The notes below the pieces were generated by a model, which saw only the letters and a list, made by a program, of their open reading frames with translations, was not told where the DNA came from and did no database searches. The translations under genes and the position numbers were made by a program. From Herbaspirillum frisingense GSF30 (GTDB lineage: Bacteria > Pseudomonadota > Gammaproteobacteria > Burkholderiales > Burkholderiaceae_D): DNA of 47,072 bases. Of this stretch, positions 1 to 8,821 are shown one piece after another. The first letter of the stretch is position 1. Each line of letters begins with the position of its first letter. Where the stretch lies: assembly GCF_000300975.2 (NCBI RefSeq), contig NZ_AEEC02000040.1, positions 1 to 47,072 on the forward strand. The letters run 5' to 3'.

Positions 1-30
1 CCGAAAAAAGACAAAAGCAAAAAGCAAAAA

Positions 31-66
31 CGCTGCGACCAGCCCGTGCCGGTCGCAGCGTTTTTT
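31..66. terminator. Bidirectional Rho-independent terminator
   Basis: A perfect 10-bp stem (31-40 with 51-60, CGCTGCGACC/GGTCGCAGCG) encloses a 10-nt loop and is followed by six T on the plus strand. On the minus strand the same stem is followed by a T-rich run (complement of the A-rich 5-30). It can therefore end both sixA, which stops at 91, and a rightward gene that lies left of the window. Confidence 0.85.
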
Positions 67-90
67 ATGCCTGCCTTGTCAGATCGGCCG

Positions 91-570
91 TCAGCGCGGG
101 TGATGCTTGCCCGAGGTCGCCAGCAATTCCGGTGCCACCACCGCCTTGAGGTAGTTGGTGGTGACGTCGCCGCGTTCGCGCTGGCTGATCCACCAGATAT
201 TGGCCTTGCGCAGCGACCACTCCTGCGGCTGGCCGCAGATCAGTTGTGCGGCCACCTGGCCCAGTGTCGGCTGGTGACCGACGATGAGTACCGGCTCGCG
301 GCTGTCCGGCCAGTTGGCCGCCCGCAGCAGGTCGGCCGCAGTCATGTTGGGGGCCAGGTCGGCCACCACCTTGTGCCGGCGCTTGAGGGCCTCCACCGTC
401 TGCAAGGTGCGTGTCGCGGGACTGACCAGGATACGGCAGCTTTCCGGCAGGTTGCGGTCCAGCCATTCAGCCATCTTGGCAGCCTGCTTGTGACCCTTCG
501 GGGTCAGGGCGCGGCCCTCGTCGGGTTCGCCCAGCTCGGCCTCGGCATGTCGCCATAGAATCAGGTCCAT
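91..570 (-). CDS. sixA: Phosphohistidine phosphatase SixA
   Basis: A 159-residue single-domain member of the histidine phosphatase (phosphoglycerate mutase-like) superfamily. The catalytic RHA motif is at residues 7-9 (His8 would be the phosphorylated nucleophile) and the second conserved His is in GHQ at 98-100. The length matches SixA, a cytoplasmic enzyme that removes phosphate from protein phosphohistidine, classically on the HPt domain of ArcB and on NPr. It lies 54 bp downstream of ppk1 on the same strand and ends at a strong terminator, so the two are probably co-transcribed and would share phosphate control. The ppk1-sixA order is common in proteobacteria. The substrate in this organism cannot be read from the sequence. 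Confidence 0.9.
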   Translation of the reverse strand: MDLILWRHAEAELGEPDEGRALTPKGHKQAAKMAEWLDRNLPESCRILVSPATRTLQTVEALKRRHKVVADLAPNMTAADLLRAANWPDSREPVLIVGHQPTLGQVAAQLICGQPQEWSLRKANIWWISQRERGDVTTNYLKAVVAPELLATSGKHHPR

Positions 571-624
571 CTCAGCTCCTCGGATAAATCGGCAGGTGGC
601 GTCGGGAGTGCTTCGGTGTCGGGC

Positions 625-2739
625 TCACTCTTCCGGTGGCGTGGCCGGAATGCCCAGCGTGGTCATCAGGTGTTGCTGGGCGTTGAAGCACTGCTGCTTG
701 GTGCGCGGTTTCTTGAGCGTATAGACGCCATTGACGTCGAGTTGCCAGGAATTGGTGTTGTCCTTCAGGTAGGGGTTCAGACCTTCCGAAATCACCCGCT
801 TCTTCAGCGTCTTGTCCAGCACCGGGAAGGCTACCTCGATACGGCGGAACAGGTTGCGGTTCATCCAGTCCGCACTGGCCAGGTAGACATCGTGGGCCAG
901 GTCGTTGCGGAAGTAATAGATGCGCGAGTGCTCCAGATAGCGGCCGATGATGGATCGCACCTTGATGTTTTCCGACAGTCCCCGCACACCCGGGCGCAGC
1001 GCGCAGGCACCGCGCACGATCAGGTCGATCTTGACGCCATCGGCCGAGGCCGCGTAGAGGGCGCGGATCACCGACTCGTCCAGCAGCGCATTCATCTTGG
1101 CGATGATGCGCGCCGGCCGGCCTTCGCGGGCGATCTGGCCTTCGTTGCGGATGGCACGGATGATTTCCTTCTGCAGCGAGAACGGCGCCAGCCACAGATG
1201 CGTGAGATTGCGCGGCTTGGTCAGGCTGGTGAGATGGATGAAGACCTCGTTGACTTCGGCCGTGAGCTCCTGGTTCGAGGTCAGGAGGCCGAAGTCGGTA
1301 TAGAACTTGGTGGTATTTGGGTGATAGTTGCCGGTGCCGAGGTGGGCGTAGAAGCGCAGGCCCTGGTCGTCGTCGCGGCGGATCACCAGTGCCAGCTTGG
1401 CGTGCGTCTTCAGGCCTACCACCCCATAGACCACCTGCGCTCCGGCCTGCTCCAGTTTGACTGCCCAGTTGATGTTGGCTTCTTCATCGAAGCGCGCCAT
1501 CAGTTCCACGATCACCGTCACTTCCTTGCCGTGCTGGGCGGCGTAGATCAGCGCCTCCATCAGGTCCGAGTTCATGCCGGTACGGTAGATGGTCTGCTTG
1601 ATGGCCAGCACGCGCGGGTCGTGGGCGGCGGTGCGGATGAAATCCACCACCGGCTGGAAGGACTGGAACGGGTGGTGCAGCAGCACGTCCTTCTTGTCCA
1701 GGGCGGCAAAGATATTCTCGCTGGCCAGTTGCGGCGGCAGGGTGGGGGAGAAGGGCGGGAAGCGCAACTCCGGCTGGTTGACCAGGTTCACGATCTCGCC
1801 CAGGCGCACCATGTTCACCGGACCCTGTACCGCGTACAGGCGGTTGCGTTCGATGTTGAACTGGTTCAGCAGGAACTGCGCCAGGTGTTCGGGGCAATTG
1901 GCCGCCACTTCCAGGCGCACCGCCACGCCGAACTGGCGGCTCTGCAATTCGGTTTCCAGGGCCTGGCGCAGGTTCTTGACCTCTTCTTCATCGACCCACA
2001 GGTCGCTGTTGCGGGTCACGCGGAATTGCGAATAGGCGGTGATGTCGCGTCCCGGGAACAGGTCGGCGATGTGTGCATGGATCACCGAGGACAGCAGGCA
2101 GAACGAGGACTGGCCCTTGGCCGAGAGATGGTCCGGCAGCTTGATCACGCGCGGCAGCACCCGTGGCGCCTTGACGATGACGATGGCCGTGCCGCGCCCG
2201 AAGGCATCCTTGCCGGAGAGCTCGATGATGAAATTGAGGCTCTTGTTATGGACCTGCGGGAAGGGGTGGGCCGGGTCCAGGCCGATGGGCGTCAGCAGCG
2301 GGCGCACATGCTGCTCGAAATACTGCTTGACCCAGGCGCGCTGTGCCTCGTTGCGGTCATCGTGGCGCAGCAGGTGGATACCGTTGGCCGCCAGTTGCGG
2401 CAGGATTTCGTCGTTGAGCAGTTCGTACTGGCGCGTCACGATGCGGTGGCATTCGGCGCTGGTGCGTTCCAGCGCGGCGCGCAGTTCGGGCGGATCGATA
2501 TTCTCGCCCTCGATGCGATTGGCCAGCAGGCTGGCGATGCGCACTTCGAAGAATTCATCCAGGTTGCTGCTGCAGATGCAGAGGTAACGCAGGCGTTCCA
2601 GCAGCGGCACGCTGTCGTCTTCGGCCTGGGCCAGCACGCGTCGGTTGAAGGCCAGCTGCGACAGTTCGCGATTGAGGTAAATCGTATTGGCGGGAAGTTC
2701 AGGAGGTGTGCTGCTTTCCGGTTTTGCTTTTCTGATCAT
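625..2739 (-). CDS. ppk1: Polyphosphate kinase 1
   Basis: A 704-residue PPK1, the enzyme that reversibly transfers the gamma phosphate of ATP to polyphosphate. The N-terminal part has the NLDEFFEVR stretch typical of the family. The catalytic core has KQTIYR and, at about residue 446, the KTHAK motif whose His is the phosphorylated residue (His435 in E. coli). I place the start at ATG 2739 because AGGGA sits 8-9 nt upstream. An in-frame GTG at 2760 would add seven residues but falls only about 8 nt from the start point implied by the promoter. A Pho box 49 bp upstream of the ATG suggests PhoB control. It diverges from pstS and precedes sixA. Confidence 0.96.
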   Translation of the reverse strand: MIRKAKPESSTPPELPANTIYLNRELSQLAFNRRVLAQAEDDSVPLLERLRYLCICSSNLDEFFEVRIASLLANRIEGENIDPPELRAALERTSAECHRIVTRQYELLNDEILPQLAANGIHLLRHDDRNEAQRAWVKQYFEQHVRPLLTPIGLDPAHPFPQVHNKSLNFIIELSGKDAFGRGTAIVIVKAPRVLPRVIKLPDHLSAKGQSSFCLLSSVIHAHIADLFPGRDITAYSQFRVTRNSDLWVDEEEVKNLRQALETELQSRQFGVAVRLEVAANCPEHLAQFLLNQFNIERNRLYAVQGPVNMVRLGEIVNLVNQPELRFPPFSPTLPPQLASENIFAALDKKDVLLHHPFQSFQPVVDFIRTAAHDPRVLAIKQTIYRTGMNSDLMEALIYAAQHGKEVTVIVELMARFDEEANINWAVKLEQAGAQVVYGVVGLKTHAKLALVIRRDDDQGLRFYAHLGTGNYHPNTTKFYTDFGLLTSNQELTAEVNEVFIHLTSLTKPRNLTHLWLAPFSLQKEIIRAIRNEGQIAREGRPARIIAKMNALLDESVIRALYAASADGVKIDLIVRGACALRPGVRGLSENIKVRSIIGRYLEHSRIYYFRNDLAHDVYLASADWMNRNLFRRIEVAFPVLDKTLKKRVISEGLNPYLKDNTNSWQLDVNGVYTLKKPRTKQQCFNAQQHLMTTLGIPATPPEE

Positions 2740-2775
2740 CAATGTTCCCTGTCCATCCACTTTGAGCGGGCAGTG

Positions 2776-2805
2776 TATTTAGGAGGTATGACGAGTTTAT
2801 GACAA
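2776..2805 (-). promoter_or_regulatory. Pho box and -10 of the ppk1 promoter
   Basis: On the minus strand 2805-2788 reads TTGTCATAAACTCGTCAT, two 7-mers separated by AAAC, matching the PhoB box plan CTGTCAT-N4-CTGTCAC. TAAATA at 2781-2776 follows at the distance expected of a -10 when PhoB replaces the -35. The predicted start point near 2768 gives a leader of about 29 nt to the ATG at 2739. The 15-nt core is identical to the pst Pho box on the other strand. Confidence 0.75.
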
Positions 2806-3018
2806 CACTCATGTCGCTTTGTCACATTGCTTCAGTATAAGAGCAAGCCCATGTGATGACAAAAACATATTTGCTCATATGCAATGCGGGTTTGTCGGCA
2901 TGACACGGAATTGTCAGGAAACCCGCGTGCAGCCTGGCGCCTGGTTTTGCAGCCCGGTACCAGGATCTGCCCCGGCGCCCGGCGAAGGGCCGCCGGGGCT
3001 GGCCTGGATGACAAGTTC

Positions 3019-3036
3019 GGGTCATAAACTCGTCAC
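3019..3036 (+). promoter_or_regulatory. Pho box of the pst-pho operon
   Basis: The sequence GGGTCATAAACTCGTCAC has the two-half-site PhoB box layout (7-4-7) and ends about 100 bp before the pstS start. TTAAAG at 3046-3051 is a possible -10. It shares the 15-nt core GTCATAAACTCGTCA with the ppk1 box. The 217 bp between the two cores hold no gene; they contain single TGTCA-like half-sites, but no second full box was found. Confidence 0.8.
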
Positions 3037-3133
3037 ATTAGCTGGTTAAAGTTCGCCCTGTCTCGGAAGTCATCCCTCCCATCGTGATGTTTCTTTCTGA
3101 CGTTCCTCTCTCAAAATCATAGGAGTAGTTGAA

Positions 3134-4183
3134 ATGGGGTTTAACCATCTGATCAAATCTGTTGCAGTCGCAGTGGCCGGCGCTTTCGCCTTCAGCGGTG
3201 CCGCTCATGCAGCAGAAATCACCGGCGCCGGCGCCTCCTTCCCGTACCCGGTCTACGCCAAGTGGGCTGAACTGTACAAGACTGCCACCGGCAACAGCCT
3301 GAACTACCAGTCCATCGGTTCCGGTGGTGGTATCAAGCAGATCAAGGCCAAGACCGTCGACTTCGGCGCCTCCGACGCCCCGCTGCCGCAGAGCGAACTG
3401 GCCGAAGCCGGTCTGACCCAGTTCCCGGCCGTGGTCGGTGGCGTGGTCCCGGTGGTCAACCTGGACGGCGTTACCCCGGGCCAGATCAAGCTGTCGGGCC
3501 AGGTTCTGGGCGACATCTACGCTGGCAAGATCACCAAGTGGAACGCGCCTGAGATCACCGCCCTGAACCCGGGCGTGAAGCTGCCGGCCGACGACATCAC
3601 CGTCGTCTACCGTTCGGACGCCTCGGGCACTTCCTATGTGTTCACCTCCTACCTGTCCAAGGCCAATGCCGACTTCAAGGCCAAGATCGGTGCCGGTACC
3701 GCCGTCAAGTGGCCCACCGGCGTGGGTGGCAAGGGTAACGAAGGCGTTGCCGCCAACGTGCAGAAGGTCAAGGGCTCCATCGGCTACGTCGAGTACGCCT
3801 ACGTCAAGAAGAACAAGCTGAACTACACCCAGCTCAAGAACAAGGACGGCAACTTCGTCTCCCCGGATGACTCCTCCTTCAAGGCTGCCACCGCCCACGG
3901 CGACTGGGCCAAGACCCCGGGCTTCGCAGTTGACTTCACCGACGCCGCCGGCAAGGAATCGTGGCCGATCTCCAGCGCCACCTTCATCCTGCTGCACAAG
4001 GAACAGGCTGGCGATGGCGCCAAGGGCCGCGAAGTCCTGAAGTTCTTCGACTGGGCCTACAAGAATGGTGGCAAGGTCGCCGCCGACCTGGACTACGTGC
4101 CGCTGCCGGATTCGGTCACCAAGCTGGTGGAAGATTCCTGGAAGAGCAACGTCAAGGACAGCAGCGGCAAGGCGATCTGGTAA
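3134..4183 (+). CDS. pstS: Phosphate ABC transporter periplasmic binding protein PstS
   Basis: A 349-residue high-affinity phosphate-binding protein. It starts with a Sec signal peptide (positively charged start, hydrophobic core about residues 9-22, cleavage near AHA at 24-26). The mature protein begins with the typical EITGAGASFPYPVY segment, followed by SIGSGGGIKQ and DFGASDAPL, which form part of the phosphate pocket; SDASGTSYVF near residue 160 supplies further ligands. GGAG upstream is a good ribosome binding site. It is the first gene of pstSCAB-phoU-phoBR and is preceded by a Pho box. Two hairpins after the stop codon separate it from pstC and may raise its level relative to the membrane parts. 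Confidence 0.97.
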   Translation: MGFNHLIKSVAVAVAGAFAFSGAAHAAEITGAGASFPYPVYAKWAELYKTATGNSLNYQSIGSGGGIKQIKAKTVDFGASDAPLPQSELAEAGLTQFPAVVGGVVPVVNLDGVTPGQIKLSGQVLGDIYAGKITKWNAPEITALNPGVKLPADDITVVYRSDASGTSYVFTSYLSKANADFKAKIGAGTAVKWPTGVGGKGNEGVAANVQKVKGSIGYVEYAYVKKNKLNYTQLKNKDGNFVSPDDSSFKAATAHGDWAKTPGFAVDFTDAAGKESWPISSATFILLHKEQAGDGAKGREVLKFFDWAYKNGGKVAADLDYVPLPDSVTKLVEDSWKSNVKDSSGKAIW

Positions 4184-4198
4184 GCCACCGTCAAGTCC

Positions 4199-4223
4199 GG
4201 CCGGGCTCTGAACAGGCCCGGCC
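4199..4223 (+). other. Intercistronic hairpin after pstS
   Basis: A perfect 8-bp GC stem (GGCCGGGC 4199-4206 with GCCCGGCC 4216-4223) around a 9-nt loop, 15 nt after the pstS stop. No T run follows, so it looks like an mRNA-stabilising 3' hairpin rather than a terminator. This role is inferred from position. Confidence 0.6.
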
Positions 4224-4250
4224 AAGCAAGCCTCTCCCCTACGGAGTATT

Positions 4251-4316
4251 CGGGCCATCGCAGCGAGAACGAGCAACTCTGGAGCACAGAGCATTCGCGG
4301 CGATGGCCCGTTTTAA
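4251..4316 (+). terminator. Terminator-like attenuator between pstS and pstC
   Basis: A perfect 11-bp stem (4251-4261 with 4300-4310) closes a 38-nt loop and is followed by TTTTAA, ending 13 nt before the pstC start codon. The loop holds a smaller hairpin (CTCTG 4277-4281 with CAGAG 4287-4291) and a possible GCGA/TCGC pairing, giving an extended stem. The layout suggests partial termination that lets most transcripts end after pstS, but the long loop makes efficiency uncertain. Confidence 0.55.
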
Positions 4317-4328
4317 TGGTGAATTCAA

Positions 4329-5366
4329 ATGAGCGCTAATTATTCCACCACGGCAATGTCGAATACCGAAGTCAAAAAATCCCCGACAGAGACTGATAGT
4401 GCGCAGGTCGCGCGCGAGAAGTTGATGGCCGTCATGCGCCGCCAGCGACTGCAGGACTTCTTCTTCCACAAGATCACCCTGATTTTCGCCCTGTCAGTGC
4501 TGCTGATGCTGGGCGGGATCATCGTGTCCCTCATCATCGGTGCTGCACCCGCGTTCCAGGCCTTCGGCCCGGGCTTCATCACCCGCGTCGAATGGGACCC
4601 GACCAATAACGAATTCGGCGCCATGATCGCCATCGTGGGTACGCTGTCGACCTCGATCATCGCCTTGCTGATCGCCTTTCCGGTCAGCTTCGGCATCGCC
4701 CTGTTCCTCACCGAAATCTGCCCCGCCAAGCTGCGCCGCCCGCTGGGTACCTGCGTGGAGCTGCTGGCCGGCGTGCCTTCCATCATCTACGGCATGTGGG
4801 GCCTGTTCGTGTTCGCGCCGCTGTTCTCGGAATACGGCCAGCCCTTCCTGAAGGCCACGCTGGGCCAGATTCCCGGCATCGGCGTGCTGTTCTCGGGCCC
4901 CACCATGGGCATCGGCATCCTCACCGCCGGCCTGATCCTGTCGGTGATGATCATCCCCTTCATCTCCTCGGTGATGCGCGACGTCTTCGAAGTGGTGCCG
5001 GCCGTGCTGAAGGAATCGGCCTACGGCCTCGGTTGCACCCGCTGGGAAGTGGTGCGCAAGGTGGTGCTGCCCTACACCAAGACCGGCGTGGTCGGTGGCG
5101 TGATGCTGGGCCTGGGCCGCGCTCTGGGCGAGACCATGGCGGTCACCTTCGTGATTGGCAACTCGCACCGCCTGTCCTGGTCGCTGTTCTCGGCCGGCAA
5201 CTCGATCGCCTCGACCCTGGCCAATGAAATCGCCGAAGCCTCCAGCAAGCTGCACGTGTCCTCGCTGTTCGCGCTGGGCCTGATCCTGTTCGTCATCACC
5301 TTCATCGTTCTGTCCGCCGCCAAGATCATGTTGATGGGCATGACCCGCAAGGAAGGAGCCAAATAA
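4329..5366 (+). CDS. pstC: Phosphate ABC transporter permease PstC
   Basis: A 345-residue inner-membrane permease. After a polar N-terminus of about 50 residues come multiple hydrophobic segments in the usual six-helix pattern. The segment around residues 225-265, with [16 protein letters not shown] and [13 protein letters not shown], includes the EAA-type coupling loop that docks on PstB. With PstA it forms the channel of the high-affinity phosphate importer. GGTGA upstream of the ATG serves as ribosome binding site. It overlaps pstA by one base (TAATG), implying coupled translation. The N-terminal extension before the first helix is rich in Thr, Ser and Lys and is not informative. Confidence 0.96.
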   Translation: MSANYSTTAMSNTEVKKSPTETDSAQVAREKLMAVMRRQRLQDFFFHKITLIFALSVLLMLGGIIVSLIIGAAPAFQAFGPGFITRVEWDPTNNEFGAMIAIVGTLSTSIIALLIAFPVSFGIALFLTEICPAKLRRPLGTCVELLAGVPSIIYGMWGLFVFAPLFSEYGQPFLKATLGQIPGIGVLFSGPTMGIGILTAGLILSVMIIPFISSVMRDVFEVVPAVLKESAYGLGCTRWEVVRKVVLPYTKTGVVGGVMLGLGRALGETMAVTFVIGNSHRLSWSLFSAGNSIASTLANEIAEASSKLHVSSLFALGLILFVITFIVLSAAKIMLMGMTRKEGAK

Positions 5367-6262
5367 TGAGCCAGACCGTACCAACCGGCAGCGCCGCCGC
5401 CAACGCGCCGCAAGCCATCAATCCCGTCTACCGCAAGCGCCTGCTGCAGCATCGCATGGGCATGCTGTTCTCCTTCCTGGCCATGGGCCTGGGCCTGTTC
5501 GTGCTGGCCTGGATCCTGCTGACCCTGGTCTTCAAGGGCGTGGCCGCGCTCAATCTGGGCCTGCTGACCGAAAACACCCCCGGACCGGGCGATGCCGGCG
5601 GCGGCCTGTTGAACCCCATCGTCGGCTCGCTGATGATGGTCGGCATCAGCACCCTGATCAGTACCCCCATCGGCATCCTGGCCGGCGTCTACCTGGCCGA
5701 GTATGGCGAGGAGAGCAAGCTGGCCCAGGTGACCCGCTTCGTCACCGACATCATGCTGTCGGCACCGTCCATCGTGATCGGCCTGTTCATCTACGCCATC
5801 TACGTGGCCAACGTGAACCACTTCTCGGGCTGGGCCGGTACCTTCGCCATCTCGCTGATCGCCATTCCGGTGGTGGTGCGTACCACCGACAACATGCTGA
5901 AGCTGGTCCCCAGTGGTCTGCGTGAAGCCGCCTTCGCACTTGGTGCGCCGCGCTGGAAGGTGGCCATCATCGTGCGCCTGCGTGCCGTCAAGGCCGGCGT
6001 GGTGACCGGCGTGCTGCTGGCGGTGGCCCGCATCTCGGGCGAGACCGCGCCGCTGCTGTTCACCGCCCTGAACAACCAGTTCTTCAGCACCAACATGAAC
6101 CGTCCGATTGCCAACCTGCCGGTGGTGATCAACCAGTTCGCCATGAGCCCGTATGACAACTGGGTCTCGCTGGCATGGGGCGGCGCCTTGCTGATCACCT
6201 TCAGCGTGCTGCTGCTCAACGTGCTCTCGCGCACCCTGTTCAAGCAACAAATCCCCGGCTAA
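5366..6262 (+). CDS. pstA: Phosphate ABC transporter permease PstA
   Basis: A 298-residue inner-membrane permease that pairs with PstC. A hydrophobic helix at about residues 30-55 is followed by a periplasmic loop containing [18 protein letters not shown], typical of PstA. The coupling loop [15 protein letters not shown] lies near residue 190, then the [13 protein letters not shown] stretch. The ATG overlaps the pstC stop codon (TAATG). The downstream pstB begins 17 bp after the stop. There are no unusual features. Confidence 0.96.
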   Translation: MSQTVPTGSAAANAPQAINPVYRKRLLQHRMGMLFSFLAMGLGLFVLAWILLTLVFKGVAALNLGLLTENTPGPGDAGGGLLNPIVGSLMMVGISTLISTPIGILAGVYLAEYGEESKLAQVTRFVTDIMLSAPSIVIGLFIYAIYVANVNHFSGWAGTFAISLIAIPVVVRTTDNMLKLVPSGLREAAFALGAPRWKVAIIVRLRAVKAGVVTGVLLAVARISGETAPLLFTALNNQFFSTNMNRPIANLPVVINQFAMSPYDNWVSLAWGGALLITFSVLLLNVLSRTLFKQQIPG

Positions 6263-6279
6263 TTCTCCAAGTGACCGAC

Positions 6280-7098
6280 ATGACTACTGCTCATCAAATG
6301 GCAAGCCACGCTACTACCGCATCCGCCAACGCTGCTGCGGACAAGAAGGCCACGCTCGAAGTTTCGCAACTGAATTTCTACTACGGCGGATTCCAGGGCC
6401 TCAAGAACATCAACCTCAATATCTGGGAAGGCAAGGTCACCGCCTTCATCGGTCCCTCGGGCTGCGGCAAGTCGACCCTGCTGCGCACTTTCAACCGCAT
6501 GTACGACCTGTACCCCGGCCAGCGTGCCGAGGGCAAGATCATCTACGCCGGCAACAACATCCTGGAGCCGGGACAAGACCTGAACATGCTGCGCGCCAAG
6601 GTCGGCATGGTGTTCCAGAAGCCGACCCCGTTCCCGATGTCGGTCTACGACAACATCGCCTTCGGCATCCGCCTGTACGAAAACCTGCCCAAGGGCGAGA
6701 TGGACGAGCGCGTCGAATGGGCGCTCAACAAGGCGGCATTGTGGGGTGAAGTCAAGGACAAGCTGCACAAGAGCGGTCTGTCGCTCTCCGGTGGTCAGCA
6801 ACAGCGTCTGTGCATCGCCCGCGGCGTCGCGGTCAAGCCGGAAGTGCTGCTGCTGGACGAGCCGACCTCGGCGCTGGACCCCATCTCCACGGCCAAGGTG
6901 GAAGAGCTGATCGGTGAGCTGAAGAACGACTACACCATCGCCATCGTGACCCACAACATGCAGCAGGCGGCCCGCTGCTCGGATTACACCGCCTACATGT
7001 ACCTGGGCGAGCTGGTGGAGTTTGGCGAGACGGACCAGATCTTCATGAATCCGGTGCGCAAGGAAACCCAAGACTACATCACCGGCCGGTTCGGCTGA
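6280..7098 (+). CDS. pstB: Phosphate ABC transporter ATP-binding protein PstB
   Basis: A 272-residue ATPase that powers phosphate import through PstCA. Walker A is GPSGCGKST, the ABC signature is LSGGQQQRL and Walker B is [11 protein letters not shown], followed by the switch His in [10 protein letters not shown]. The start is taken at ATG 6280 because it gives a length near the family norm (257 in E. coli) plus a Thr/Ala-rich tail of about 25 residues. ATG 6298 and GTG 6271 are also in frame, and the ribosome binding site is weak for all. PstB also takes part in signalling phosphate status with PhoU and PhoR. A large palindrome starts at its stop codon. Confidence 0.95.
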   Translation: MTTAHQMASHATTASANAAADKKATLEVSQLNFYYGGFQGLKNINLNIWEGKVTAFIGPSGCGKSTLLRTFNRMYDLYPGQRAEGKIIYAGNNILEPGQDLNMLRAKVGMVFQKPTPFPMSVYDNIAFGIRLYENLPKGEMDERVEWALNKAALWGEVKDKLHKSGLSLSGGQQQRLCIARGVAVKPEVLLLDEPTSALDPISTAKVEELIGELKNDYTIAIVTHNMQQAARCSDYTAYMYLGELVEFGETDQIFMNPVRKETQDYITGRFG

Positions 7099-7215
7099 AC
7101 CGTCGTCTCGGCTACTGCGCGCTCCGATTTCGCGTCTGCGATGCTCGCCGTACTCCAGTACGGCTGCGCTTCTCGACGCGAACTCGAAGCGCTCGCTACG
7201 CCGATACGACGATTC
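7098..7215. repeat. Long imperfect palindromic element between pstB and phoU
   Basis: An inverted repeat of about 118 bp. The centre is a perfect GCCGTACT-CC-AGTACGGC at 7147-7164. Outer arms pair over most of their length: 7101-7112 with 7202-7213 (11 of 12) and 7127-7135 with 7173-7181, with GAGCGC-type matches between. It fills most of the 171-bp pstB-phoU gap and begins at the pstB stop codon. I believe similar palindromes are dispersed in intergenic regions of Oxalobacteraceae genomes, but only one copy is in this window. As RNA it would form a long hairpin. A possible -10 (TATAGA 7243-7248) for phoU follows it. Confidence 0.75.
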
Positions 7216-7269
7216 CACAGAGTAGTCAGGGCACATATTTTTTATAGAATTTTCTTTTAGGGACGTCAC

Positions 7270-7980
7270 ATGACCGGCGATCATTCCTCCAAACAGTATG
7301 ACCAGGATCTGGAGCAGATCCGCTCCAAGGTGCTTGCCATGGGCGGCATGGTGGAGCATCAGTTCCAGGATGCGATTGCGGCTTTCCGTAACGGTAACCT
7401 GGACGTGGCGCATCGCGTGATGAAGGACGACGAGGCCGTCAATCGGCTGGAAGTCGAACTCGATGATGCCTGCAGCCACCTCATCGTGCGTCGCCAGCCG
7501 ACCGCCAATGACCTGCGTACCGTCATGGCGACCATCAAGATCATCACCGACCTGGAACGCGTGGGCGACGAGGCGACCAAGATCGCCCGGACCGCCATCC
7601 ACCTGCACAAGCGGGGGATCGGTCTGGTGTCGCATTACGAGACCGTGAGCCTGATCGCCGAGCAGGCCATGGACCAGCTGCGTAGCGCCCTGGATGCGTT
7701 CGCCCGCCTGGATGACAAGCAGGCCGCCGAGCTGATCAAGCAGGATGAACGCATCGACCACGGCTTCCGCTCCATCACCCGCAGCCTGATCACCTTCATG
7801 ATGGAAGACCCGCGCACCATCTCCGGTTCCATCGATACCCTGTGGGTGGCCAAGGCCATCGAACGTATCGGCGACCATGCCAAGAACATCGCCGAGTATG
7901 TCGTCTACGTGGTCGGTGGCAAGGATATCCGCCATACCGACTTCGGTTCGGCCAAGTCGATCGAAGACGAAGAAGACTGA
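7270..7980 (+). CDS. phoU: Phosphate signalling protein PhoU
   Basis: A 236-residue PhoU with the two repeated three-helix units of the family. The acidic metal-binding E/DxxxD signatures are visible in each half (DLERVGDEATKIA near residue 97 and AIERIGDHAKNIAEYV near residue 200). PhoU is the cytoplasmic negative regulator that links the Pst transporter to PhoR so that PhoB stays off when phosphate is plentiful. AGGGA sits 7-8 nt before the ATG. The 171-bp gap from pstB holds the palindromic element and a possible promoter, so phoU may be expressed partly on its own. phoB follows after 87 bp. Confidence 0.96.
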   Translation: MTGDHSSKQYDQDLEQIRSKVLAMGGMVEHQFQDAIAAFRNGNLDVAHRVMKDDEAVNRLEVELDDACSHLIVRRQPTANDLRTVMATIKIITDLERVGDEATKIARTAIHLHKRGIGLVSHYETVSLIAEQAMDQLRSALDAFARLDDKQAAELIKQDERIDHGFRSITRSLITFMMEDPRTISGSIDTLWVAKAIERIGDHAKNIAEYVVYVVGGKDIRHTDFGSAKSIEDEED

Positions 7981-8067
7981 TAGCACGGCGCCGGTGGTGG
8001 CGGTCGGGAAGAGCCGTCCATCACCGGGTTGCGGAGGGGAGACCCGCGATACTGCTCAACCGATACC

Positions 8068-8745
8068 ATGACTACTATCCTCATCGTCGAAGACGAACCC
8101 TCCATTGCCGAACTGATTGCCTTCACCCTCAAGGAGGCGGGCTGGTCCAGTTTCGTCGTCTCCAACGCGGCGGCGGCCTGGGACTTCGTCCAGCATCGCG
8201 CCCCGCAACTGGTGCTGCTGGACTGGATGCTGCCGGACCGTAGCGGCTTGCACCTGCTCTCGCGCATCCGCGCCGATCGCCAGCTGCAGCAGCTGTCGGT
8301 AATCATGCTCACCGCCAAGAGCATGGAAGAAGACAAGATCGCCGGCCTCGACAACGGTGCCGATGACTACATCACCAAGCCCTTCTCGCCGCGCGAGCTG
8401 ACCGCCCGCATCAAGGCGCTGCTGCGTCGCAAGAGCCCGGAGCACGCGCAGGAAGTGATGTCGGCCGGTCCGATTACGCTCGATCCGGCCAGTTGCTCGG
8501 TGAGCCTGTCGGGTGCGCGCATCGATATCGGCCATGCCGAATACAAGCTGCTGAAGTTCTTCCTGGCCCATCCCGACCGCGTGTTTTCGCGCAGCCAGTT
8601 GCTGGACCGGGTCTGGGGGGACCACGTGGTGATCGAAGAGCGCACCGTGGATGTCCACGTGCTGCGCCTGCGCAAGGCCCTGCGCGATGCCGAGTACCTG
8701 ATCAAGACGGTACGCAGCGTCGGCTACATGCTCTCCACCAAATAA
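8068..8745 (+). CDS. phoB: Phosphate response regulator PhoB
   Basis: A 225-residue OmpR-family response regulator. The receiver domain has the acidic pair E9/D10 (VEDE), phosphorylatable Asp52 (LLDWMLPD), the conserved Thr (MLTAKS) and Lys (TKPFSPRE). The C-terminal winged helix (about residues 130-225) carries the DNA-recognition helix region and the VDVHVLRLRKAL segment. I use ATG 8068 (family length about 229); an in-frame TTG at 8029 would add 13 residues with no family support, though it lies closer to an AGGGG. It lies between phoU and phoR and is the expected activator of the two Pho boxes at 2788 and 3019. Confidence 0.96.
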   Translation: MTTILIVEDEPSIAELIAFTLKEAGWSSFVVSNAAAAWDFVQHRAPQLVLLDWMLPDRSGLHLLSRIRADRQLQQLSVIMLTAKSMEEDKIAGLDNGADDYITKPFSPRELTARIKALLRRKSPEHAQEVMSAGPITLDPASCSVSLSGARIDIGHAEYKLLKFFLAHPDRVFSRSQLLDRVWGDHVVIEERTVDVHVLRLRKALRDAEYLIKTVRSVGYMLSTK

Positions 8746-8821
8746 GCCCGCCGCCGCCCTATTCAGGCGACAATAACAAATCCGGGCGCGCGGGCGCCTG
8801 CAAGATCTATCTGCCAAATCA

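Noticed and set aside
616..2802. Long open frame on the plus strand opposite ppk1 (728 codons)
   Set aside because: Composition is that of the antisense of a GC-rich gene (many His, Gln, Arg, Val), with no recognisable domain; ppk1 on the other strand is certain.
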